Source: Huaxiibacter chinensis
GTDB taxonomy: Bacteria > Pseudomonadota > Gammaproteobacteria > Enterobacterales > Enterobacteriaceae
Direction: 5' to 3'
Assembly: GCF_022171985.1 (NCBI RefSeq)
Contig: NZ_JAJVHF010000002.1
Coordinates: 186,001-250,000 of the forward strand
Length of the DNA: 64,000 bases
The number at the start of each line of letters is the position of its first letter. The first letter of the stretch is position 1. Below the pieces are notes generated by a model that was given only the letters and a program-made list of their open reading frames with translations, was not told the DNA's origin and did no database searches. Positions 54,300 through 61,400 of this stretch are shown here, in pieces. Both the position numbers and the translations under genes were made by a program.

Positions 54300-56438
54300 T
54301 TAACCGATCTGCCCATTCCCCAAATGTTTCACGCGGCGTTTAACCTCTTCCTGCTTACCGGCGTTAAACGGACGTGCATCCGGGCTACCAAGGTAGCCGC
54401 ACACGCGGCGGGTGACGGAGACGCGGGCTGCATCGTGATTACCGCATTTCGGGCAGGTGAAGCCTTTGCTGGTGCACTCAAACTCACCGGTAAAGCCGCA
54501 CTCATAACACTCGTCAATCGGGGTATTGGTGCCGTAGTACGGCACATGCTGGTAGCTGTAATCCCACACGTCTTCCAGCGCCTTCAGGTTATGCTGGATG
54601 TTCGGGTATTCGCCGTAGCATATGAAACCGCCGCTGGCGACAGGCGGGTAAGCCGCTTCAAAGTCGATCTTGTCGTACGGGTTCACCTTTTTCTCCACGT
54701 CGAGGTGGAAACTGTTGGTGTAATAACCTTTGTCGGTCACGCCATTCACTACGCCAAATTCCGCGGTGTCCAGACGGCAGAAGCGATCGCACAGGTTTTC
54801 GCTTGGCGTGCTGTACAGGCTAAAGCCGTAGCCGGTTTCGTCTTTCCACTGGTCAACCGCATCACGCAGACGCTGAACGATCGCCACACCTTTCGCGCGC
54901 AGCGCGTCACTGTCGTAAACGTGCTGGTCGCCGAAGAGGGCGTTAATGGTTTCATGGATCCCGATGTAGCCCAGCGAAATCGAGGCGCGACCGTTTTTAA
55001 AGATTTCCGACACGTCATCATCCGCTTTCAGACGCACGCCGCAGGCTCCTTCCATATAGAGAATGGGCGCCACGCGGGCTTTGACCCCTTCCAGACGGGC
55101 GATACGGGTCATCAGCGCTTTACGCGCTAACACCAGACGTTCGTCCAGCAATGTCCAGAATGCCGCTTCATCCCCTTTTGCTTCCAGCGCGATGCGCGGC
55201 AGGTTCAGGCTGATCACGCCCAGATTGTTACGTCCGTCGTGGATCTGCTCACCGTTTTCATCCTCGTACACGCCCAGGAAGCTGCGGCAGCCCATTGGGG
55301 TTTTAAACGAGCCGGTGACTTTCACCACCTGATCGTAGTTGAGGATATCCGGGTACATGCGCTTGCTCGCGCACTCCAGCGCCAGCTGTTTGATGTCGTA
55401 GTTCGCATCGCCAGGTTTGTGGTTCAGGCCATCGCGAATGGCGAAAACCAGTTTCGGGAACACGGCGGTTTTACGGTTTTTGCCCAGGCCAGAGATACGG
55501 TTGCGCAGAATGGATTGCTGGATCAGACGCGATTCCCAGCTGGTGCCCAGACCAAAACCGAAGGTGACAAACGGCGTCTGACCGTTGGCGGTATGAAGGG
55601 TGTTCACCTCATATTCCAGCGACTGAAACGCGTCGTAGCACTCTTTTTCGGTGCGCGAACGAGCATATTCGTCCGCATCAGGGATCTGCCACTCCTGCGC
55701 GACCTTACGGTGTTTGTTAAAGCTTTCGGTCACGAACGGGGCCAGCACTTCATCAATGCGGTTAATGGTGGTGCCGCCGTAAATGTGGCTCGCCACCTGC
55801 GCGATAATCTGCGCGGTGACCGCCGTGGCGGTAGAGATCGATTTCGGGGGTTCAATCTCGGCGTTGCCCATTTTAAAGCCCTGAGTCAGCATCCCTTTCA
55901 GGTCGATCAACATGCAGTTGAACATCGGGAAGAACGGCGAGTAGTCGAGATCGTGGTAGTGGATCTCACCGCGTTCGTGCGCCTGCACCACGTCGCGCGG
56001 CAGCAAATGCTGACGGGCATAGTGTTTAGCAACGATACCGGCCAGCAGATCGCGCTGGGTGGGGATCACTTTACTGTCTTTATTGGCGTTTTCATTGAGC
56101 AGCGCCGAGTTGGTCTGCTCCACCAGCCCGCGGATTTCCTGATTCAGGCGTCCGCGCTTTTCGCGCTGGATATCCCGGTCGTGGCGATATTCGATATAGG
56201 CACGCGCCAGCTGTTTGTACGGGCCAGACATCAGCTGGTTTTCGACCGCCGTCTGGATATCGTTGATATCCACCTGGCTACGTTCATTCATCTGGCTGCT
56301 AACGATTTCTGCGACGGTGGCGCAGTAATCTGCGTCATCGACTCCCGCTGCTTTAGCTGCACGCAAAATTGCTTCTTTGATGCGCTCTGACTTAAATGGC
56401 ACTTTGCAGCCATCTCGTTTCATCACATGCGGTGTCAT
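54300..56438 (-). CDS. nrdD: Anaerobic ribonucleoside-triphosphate reductase NrdD
   Basis: 712 residues, the E. coli length, from ATG 56438 (GGAGTGATC just upstream; a second ATG at 56453 is less likely). ATP-cone domain at the N-terminus (MKRDGCKVPFKSERIKEAIL), catalytic barrel, the zinc site CYECGFTGEFEC...CPKCGN, and the glycyl-radical motif RRVCGYLGSPDARPF near the end. It makes deoxyribonucleotides without oxygen. A likely FNR box lies about 200 bp upstream. Together with nrdG it forms one operon. Confidence 0.98.
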   Translation of the reverse strand: MTPHVMKRDGCKVPFKSERIKEAILRAAKAAGVDDADYCATVAEIVSSQMNERSQVDINDIQTAVENQLMSGPYKQLARAYIEYRHDRDIQREKRGRLNQEIRGLVEQTNSALLNENANKDSKVIPTQRDLLAGIVAKHYARQHLLPRDVVQAHERGEIHYHDLDYSPFFPMFNCMLIDLKGMLTQGFKMGNAEIEPPKSISTATAVTAQIIAQVASHIYGGTTINRIDEVLAPFVTESFNKHRKVAQEWQIPDADEYARSRTEKECYDAFQSLEYEVNTLHTANGQTPFVTFGFGLGTSWESRLIQQSILRNRISGLGKNRKTAVFPKLVFAIRDGLNHKPGDANYDIKQLALECASKRMYPDILNYDQVVKVTGSFKTPMGCRSFLGVYEDENGEQIHDGRNNLGVISLNLPRIALEAKGDEAAFWTLLDERLVLARKALMTRIARLEGVKARVAPILYMEGACGVRLKADDDVSEIFKNGRASISLGYIGIHETINALFGDQHVYDSDALRAKGVAIVQRLRDAVDQWKDETGYGFSLYSTPSENLCDRFCRLDTAEFGVVNGVTDKGYYTNSFHLDVEKKVNPYDKIDFEAAYPPVASGGFICYGEYPNIQHNLKALEDVWDYSYQHVPYYGTNTPIDECYECGFTGEFECTSKGFTCPKCGNHDAARVSVTRRVCGYLGSPDARPFNAGKQEEVKRRVKHLGNGQIG

Positions 56439-56637
56439 GATCACTCCATTCATACAGGTTATCCACAGAGGCGGGGGAAACAGGTGCAGGCGAGATTTTC
56501 AAATAACCCAGCCACTTCCCACGTTTTCGACCCGTGTTATCCACAATTCCGGCCAGCGTCATCGCCGTTGTCTTGTTGGAATAGTAGACGAAAAATACAA
56601 GATATTGGGTCGGCGTGCATTTTAAGGTCTATATGTA

Positions 56638-56651
56638 GTGATTTGCATCAA
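56638..56651. promoter_or_regulatory. Candidate FNR box upstream of nrdD
   Basis: GTGAT, TTGC, ATCAA: one mismatch from the FNR consensus TTGAT-N4-ATCAA. The 375-bp gap upstream of nrdD also holds two AT-rich segments, ACAAGATATTGGGT (56597-56610) and GGTCTATATGTAGT (56626-56639), which could be NrdR boxes; I am not sure of these. Confidence 0.65.
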
Positions 56652-56779
56652 ACTTGTTTGCGATTTATTTGATTCAGAACAAGGTAAAAAAGCGAGAGCA
56701 CAAACGACGGGCATTTCAGGCTTTGTAAAAGATGGCGGGAAAAATTCGCTTAATTTTTCAACAAAAACAGTAAGGTATT

Positions 56780-56805
56780 GCCGGGCCCCGGTCAGGCAGC
56801 CCGGC
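56780..56805. repeat. REP-like inverted repeat after treC
   Basis: GCCGGGC (56780-56786) pairs with GCCCGGC (56799-56805), nine bases beyond the treC stop. No U-run follows on the minus strand; it is typical of REP units at operon ends. Confidence 0.55.
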
Positions 56806-56813
56806 GAAGGGAG

Positions 56814-58469
56814 TTAACGCTGGAGCCACCAGACCGCTTCATACGGACGCAGCGTGATGGCGTCTGGTTGAGGGGCGGCTTGCGTGTAGTTGCTCATGAC
56901 CTGCTGCCACGCGCCTGAGAACGCCTCCGGCTGCCATAGCTGTGCTTCACTGCTAAGGTTGGCGGCAACGATGAGCGTTTGACCCCCCCAGTGACGACGA
57001 TAGCACCATAAAGACGGGTGATCCGGCAACAGGTCCTGATAATCCCCCCAGGTCAGGACCGGCAGGCTTTTACGCAGGGTGACCAGCGTTTGATAGGCAT
57101 AAAACACCGAGTCAGGATCGTTAAGCGCGCGATCAACGTTGACCGTCTCATAGTTATCGCACACGCCAATCCAGGGTTCTGCTTCGGTAAAGCCGGCATT
57201 ATGGCTGGCGTCCCACTGCATCGGCGTTCGGCCATTATCCCGGGACTTACTCGCCAGAATCGCCAGAAGTTCGTCAGGATCGCGGCCCTTTGTCCGTAAT
57301 TCGGCGAACATGTTGTGGCTTTCCACATCGCGATAATCGGTAATGCGGGTAAAGTGCGGATTGGTCATGCCAATCTCTTCTCCCTGGAAGATATAGGGGG
57401 TGCCCTGCATACCGTGGAGCACCATGCCGAGCATTTTTGCTGCGGGCACCCGGTACTCCCCCTCATGACCAAAGCGCGACACGATGCGCGGCTGATCGTG
57501 GTTACACCAGAACAGCGCATTCCAGGCGTTGTTATGCATCCCCTGCTGCCAGTGGCTAAAGAGCGCTTTCAGGGCGATGAAATCTGGTTTTGCCAGGGTC
57601 CACTTTTCACCGCCGGGATAATCTACCTTCAGATGATGGAAGTTGAAGGTCATCGACAGTTCGCGACCGTCGAGTGCCGCGTACTGCTGGCAGTTTTCCA
57701 GCGAGGTCGAGGACATCTCGCCCACGGTCATCAGGTTGCGCGGGGTAAAGACGTCGCGGCTCATCTCCTGCAAATAGTCATGCACGCGCGGTCCGTCAGT
57801 ATAGAAGCGGCGACCGTCGCCCATCTCGTCGCTCGGGAACGCCTGATCTTTTGAAATAAGGTTAATCACATCCAGGCGCAGACCGTCCACGCCGCGATCG
57901 GCCCAGAACTCACACACCTTTTTCAGCTCGGCGCGTACGGCCGGGTTTTCCCAGTTCAGATCCGCCTGCTCGGGGGCAAAAAGATGCAGATAGTACTGTT
58001 CACTCTCGGCATGCCAGCGCCAGGCGTTGCCGCCAAATTTAGAGCGCCAGTTATTGGGCAACACGTCCGGCGTACCGTCGCGCCAGATATAGAACTGGCG
58101 GTACGGGCTGGCCTTATTCAGGGATTCCCGAAACCAGGCATGCTGGGTGGAGGTGTGGTTAAGCACCATGTCGAGCACAATGCGGATGCCGCGTGAATGC
58201 GCCTGTGCCACCAGTTCGTCAAAATCATCCAGCGTGCCGTAAGTCGGATCGATAGCGGTATAGTTCGCCACGTCGTAGCCGTTATCCACCTGCGGGGAGA
58301 TATAAAATGGCGTCAGCCAGATGGCGTCAATGCCAAGCGTTTTCAGGTAGTCGAGACGCCGGGTCACCCCGCATAAATCACCGGTGCCGGAGCCGGTCGT
58401 GTCCTGGAAACTCTTCGGGTAGATCTGGTAGATGACGCCGTTTTGCCACCAGTGGGGAAGGGTATTCAT
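56814..58469 (-). CDS. treC: Trehalose-6-phosphate hydrolase TreC
   Basis: 551 residues from ATG 58469, the E. coli length; a TTG at 58484 is in frame but lacks support. GH13 enzyme splitting trehalose-6-phosphate into glucose and glucose-6-phosphate in the cytoplasm. GH13 regions are clear: DMVLNHTS, GLRLDVINLI (nucleophile Asp), VGEMSS (acid Glu) and CNHDQPR. It follows treB by 51 bp in the same operon. Confidence 0.97.
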   Translation of the reverse strand: MNTLPHWWQNGVIYQIYPKSFQDTTGSGTGDLCGVTRRLDYLKTLGIDAIWLTPFYISPQVDNGYDVANYTAIDPTYGTLDDFDELVAQAHSRGIRIVLDMVLNHTSTQHAWFRESLNKASPYRQFYIWRDGTPDVLPNNWRSKFGGNAWRWHAESEQYYLHLFAPEQADLNWENPAVRAELKKVCEFWADRGVDGLRLDVINLISKDQAFPSDEMGDGRRFYTDGPRVHDYLQEMSRDVFTPRNLMTVGEMSSTSLENCQQYAALDGRELSMTFNFHHLKVDYPGGEKWTLAKPDFIALKALFSHWQQGMHNNAWNALFWCNHDQPRIVSRFGHEGEYRVPAAKMLGMVLHGMQGTPYIFQGEEIGMTNPHFTRITDYRDVESHNMFAELRTKGRDPDELLAILASKSRDNGRTPMQWDASHNAGFTEAEPWIGVCDNYETVNVDRALNDPDSVFYAYQTLVTLRKSLPVLTWGDYQDLLPDHPSLWCYRRHWGGQTLIVAANLSSEAQLWQPEAFSGAWQQVMSNYTQAAPQPDAITLRPYEAVWWLQR

Positions 58470-58520
58470 AATGATTTCCTGCAAATGCGAAGGGGCGCAA
58501 GTGCGCCCCGAATGAAGGTA

Positions 58521-59942
58521 TTAAACAATCTGCAACGTGCCCTGACGGAATTTGCGCTGGTAAACGACGGTGGTCAGCACCATCGGGATGATGATGGCAA
58601 TCGCCGTAGCCACGGCAAAGACCTGCCAGAAATCGGGCTGGATGGAGAGGATGCCCGGCAAACCGCCGACGCCGATACCGTTCGCCATCACGCCGTTTAA
58701 CCCGCAGAGCAGTGCCGCCAGGCCAGAGCCAATCATCGCGCAGAGCATCGGGAAGCGGTATTTCAGGTTGATGCCGTACATCGCCGGTTCCGTCACGCCA
58801 AGGTAGGCAGAGATGGCCGCCGGAACGGAAATTTCACGTTCGTTATGCTTACGGCTGACAATAATAATGCCGGTAACCGCAGACGCCTGGGCAATATTCG
58901 ACAGAGCAATCAATGGCCAGACCGGCGTACCGCCCAGGCTCTGGATCATCTGCATGTCGATAGCGAGCGTGGTCTGGTGGACACCGGTGATCACCAGCGG
59001 GGCATACAGGAAACCAAACAGCAGGGCACCAACCGGGGCGAAGCTGCCGGTCAGCAGGTGGCGAACCGCAAACGCAACGCCGTCGCCAATCATGCGGCCA
59101 AACGGACCGATCAAGGCATGCGCCAGGAAGACCGCCAGGATCAGCGAGCAGACCGGCACCACCACCAGATAGAGGTAATCCGGCACGATGCGCTTGAGGT
59201 GCGTCTCAATAAAGCCAAGCGTCAGCCCTGCTAGCAGCGCCGGGATGACCTGCGCCTGGTATCCCACTTTGGCGATGGAAAACAGGCCGAAGTTCCATAC
59301 TTCAGGTACCTGTTGCCCCAGTAAGTAGGCGTTCATTAACTGCGGGGAGACCAGGGTGATGCCCAGGACGATGCCCAAAATGGGCGTTCCACCCATCTTA
59401 CGCACCGCCGACCAGCAAATCCCCACCGGCAGATAGAAGAAGATCGCTTCACCGATAAGCCACAGGAAGTCATTGATGGTTTGCAGCGCCGGGACCATCT
59501 GCGCCAGCGTTTTACCGTCGTTCATCGGCACATCGCCAATCACGTTACGGAATCCCAGCACCAGACCGCCGCTGATCAGCGCTGGCAACAGCGGGAAGAA
59601 GATCTCCGCAAAGTGGGAAATCAGCTGCTCGTGCCATTTCATATTCTGACGGGCCGCTTTTTTGGCCTGCTCTTTGTCAGCCGAAGCGTGCCCGGTGGTG
59701 GCCAGCAGGGCTTTATAGTAATCGCCCACTTCGGTGCCAATCACAACCTGGAACTGCCCCGCATTGGTGAAGCAGCCTTTAACCATGGAAAGTTCTTCAA
59801 TGGCTTTTGGATTCGCTTTGGCCGGATCGTTCAGCACAAAACGCAGGCGGGTAATACAGTGGCTGACGGTGGCGATATTTTCACGCCCGCCAACCAGAAC
59901 GATCAGCTGGTCGATGTCGGATTGTTTTACTTTGCTCATCAT
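58521..59942 (-). CDS. treB: Trehalose-specific PTS EIIBC component TreB
   Basis: 473 residues, the E. coli length. N-terminal EIIB with phosphocysteine in SHCITRLRFVL (about residue 28), then EIIC with about ten membrane segments, including GVTEPAMYGINLKYRFP. It imports trehalose and phosphorylates it to trehalose-6-phosphate, using EIIA-Glc. Start ATG 59942 (MMSKV) follows a TreR operator by 71 bp. First gene of treBC. Confidence 0.97.
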   Translation of the reverse strand: MMSKVKQSDIDQLIVLVGGRENIATVSHCITRLRFVLNDPAKANPKAIEELSMVKGCFTNAGQFQVVIGTEVGDYYKALLATTGHASADKEQAKKAARQNMKWHEQLISHFAEIFFPLLPALISGGLVLGFRNVIGDVPMNDGKTLAQMVPALQTINDFLWLIGEAIFFYLPVGICWSAVRKMGGTPILGIVLGITLVSPQLMNAYLLGQQVPEVWNFGLFSIAKVGYQAQVIPALLAGLTLGFIETHLKRIVPDYLYLVVVPVCSLILAVFLAHALIGPFGRMIGDGVAFAVRHLLTGSFAPVGALLFGFLYAPLVITGVHQTTLAIDMQMIQSLGGTPVWPLIALSNIAQASAVTGIIIVSRKHNEREISVPAAISAYLGVTEPAMYGINLKYRFPMLCAMIGSGLAALLCGLNGVMANGIGVGGLPGILSIQPDFWQVFAVATAIAIIIPMVLTTVVYQRKFRQGTLQIV

Positions 59943-60012
59943 GAAGCCTCATGACTGATAGGGTGGGTTACGGAATGAACGAGAGCCTACTCTTTAAGCG
60001 CAACAACTAAAA

Positions 60013-60026
60013 CGGGAACGTTCCCG
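60013..60026. promoter_or_regulatory. TreR operator upstream of treB
   Basis: Perfect palindrome CGGGAACGTTCCCG between treB and treR, the known TreR-type operator sequence. TreR bound here would block the treBC promoter until trehalose-6-phosphate accumulates. Confidence 0.9.
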
Positions 60027-60065
60027 AAATTGGGTGAGGATCACAATAATCCGTTCAGTAAAGGG

Positions 60066-61013
60066 TCAGGAAAGGTGAGAAGGAATAACGATCTGCCGCG
60101 GTTCGCTGCGTCCGTTAATCTGCTCAATAAGCTGGGAGGCCGCCTGGCGTCCGGCTTCGCCGTAGCCCGGATTGACGGTCACGATTTCCGGATGGAGGAA
60201 TTTCATCAGCGGCGTGCTGCCCACGCTCGCCAGCTGGAGCGAGTCGATACGCTGCTCCTGCAAATACTTGCTTGCACCCAGGGCCAGGGTATCGGTGGCG
60301 CAAACCAGCGCGGTGGTTTGCGTCGTCAGAACGCTGGCGACCTTATCGTAGCCCTGTTTCATCGCCAGCCCCGGCAGAGAGGCAACGGCGGGCAGATTAT
60401 GCTGCTTGCAAAAAGTCAGATAGGCTTCGTGACGACGTTTACCGGTCGTGACGTCATTGTGCGGTACCCCGAGGTAGCTGATATGACGATGGCCCAATTC
60501 ATACAGGCGATGCAGCAGCAGGGTGATGGCGCCCTCATCGTCATAACAGACAGAGGCAAAACCGCTGGCTTCACGTGCCATCAGCACCAGTGACGCCTGC
60601 CAGGGTTTGAGCATTTCATCCTGTATGCCGGAAAAACCAAACAGCACAACGCCGTCGATATTGCGTCGTTGCAGCATGCCCAGATGCTCTTCTACCATCT
60701 GGGTGGAGAACTGGCTTTCCATCATGATCGGATCGTAACCCTGTTCGTAAAACGCCGGAAGCATGGTTTGCACGGCCAGATTTTCAGAGAGAGAGTCCAG
60801 GCGGGAGACAATAATCGCGACGACTTTGTCGCTCTGCCCACGCATGGCACGGGCGGAACGGGAAGGGGAAAAACCATGCTGAGCCATTACCGCCTCGACG
60901 CGTTCACGCGTGCGCTCGCTGACACCACTTTCGTTGTTCAGCACGCGCGACACGGTGGATTTCCCCACGCCGCTTAAGCGCGCAATATCTTTAATGGTCA
61001 GGCGGTTCTGCAT
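60066..61013 (-). CDS. treR: Trehalose operon repressor TreR
   Basis: 315 residues, LacI family. Helix-turn-helix IKDIARLSGVGKSTVSRVLNNESG and hinge SPSRSARAMRG. It responds to trehalose-6-phosphate. It is upstream of treBC on the same strand, about 120 bp from treB, with the operator in between. It is divergent from mgtL-mgtA. Confidence 0.95.
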   Translation of the reverse strand: MQNRLTIKDIARLSGVGKSTVSRVLNNESGVSERTRERVEAVMAQHGFSPSRSARAMRGQSDKVVAIIVSRLDSLSENLAVQTMLPAFYEQGYDPIMMESQFSTQMVEEHLGMLQRRNIDGVVLFGFSGIQDEMLKPWQASLVLMAREASGFASVCYDDEGAITLLLHRLYELGHRHISYLGVPHNDVTTGKRRHEAYLTFCKQHNLPAVASLPGLAMKQGYDKVASVLTTQTTALVCATDTLALGASKYLQEQRIDSLQLASVGSTPLMKFLHPEIVTVNPGYGEAGRQAASQLIEQINGRSEPRQIVIPSHLS

Positions 61014-61089
61014 CCTTTATTCCCTGTTACAGCGAAAATGTGGTCAATAGAGCCTACTGCCCGGCAGCGAAATAGCAATGGGCAATGTC

Positions 61090-61125
61090 TGGTTTACATT
61101 TGGTTTAGTTCAGAGGGGGTATCAT
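61090..61125 (+). promoter_or_regulatory. PhoP box and promoter of mgtA
   Basis: Two direct TGGTTTA repeats (61090-61096 and 61101-61107) in the exact PhoP-box spacing, then 12 bp to the -10 TATCAT (61120-61125). This is the class I PhoP layout known for mgtA; low Mg2+ acting through PhoQ would turn it on. Transcription should begin near 61132. Confidence 0.92.
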
Positions 61126-61131
61126 ACCGCC

Positions 61132-61400
61132 CGAAACGTCACAAAAGGTATGGTTAAATCCGTATACTGCGCGGCGACACACGACTTTTACTTACCGGAG
61201 GCCACATGGATCCCGATCCCGCACCTCTCCTGAAACGGAGAACCCTTTCTTTCCGGTAAGTCAGCTTTTGCTGCCTCACCGGTGACGTGAGGCAGTAACG
61301 TCCCAAACGTTCCTGTTTACATTGTTGAGTGCCTTTCAGGTACGGCTTTGCCACGCCTGAAGAAAATACTGCGTCCGTTTACGGATGCGGGGGACTGCTT
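61132..61400 (+). promoter_or_regulatory. mgtA 5' leader, Mg2+/proline-responsive
   Basis: About 270 bases from the predicted start to mgtA, close to the Salmonella leader length. It contains the MgtL frame (61206-61259) followed by several GC-rich stems (for example CTGCCTCACCGGTGACGTGAGGCAG at 61270-61294, an almost perfect hairpin). In Salmonella the leader responds to cytoplasmic Mg2+ and proline through alternative pairing and Rho. Confidence 0.8.
61206..61259 (+). CDS. mgtL: mgtA leader peptide MgtL
   Basis: 17 residues: MDPDPAPLLKRRTLSFR, after CCGGAGGCCAC. The Salmonella and E. coli peptide, as I recall, is [17 protein letters not shown]. The acidic-Pro start (MDPDP) is kept, with Asp for Glu at position 2, but the fourth proline (position 9) is Leu. 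Slow or destabilised translation of this peptide raises mgtA expression under low Mg2+ or low proline. Confidence 0.9.
   Translation: MDPDPAPLLKRRTLSFR

Noticed and set aside
55239-56390. 383-codon frame antisense to nrdD (also 54324-55130)
   Set aside because: Entirely inside the highly conserved nrdD gene on the opposite strand; its long length comes from GC-rich third positions, and it has no ribosome site.
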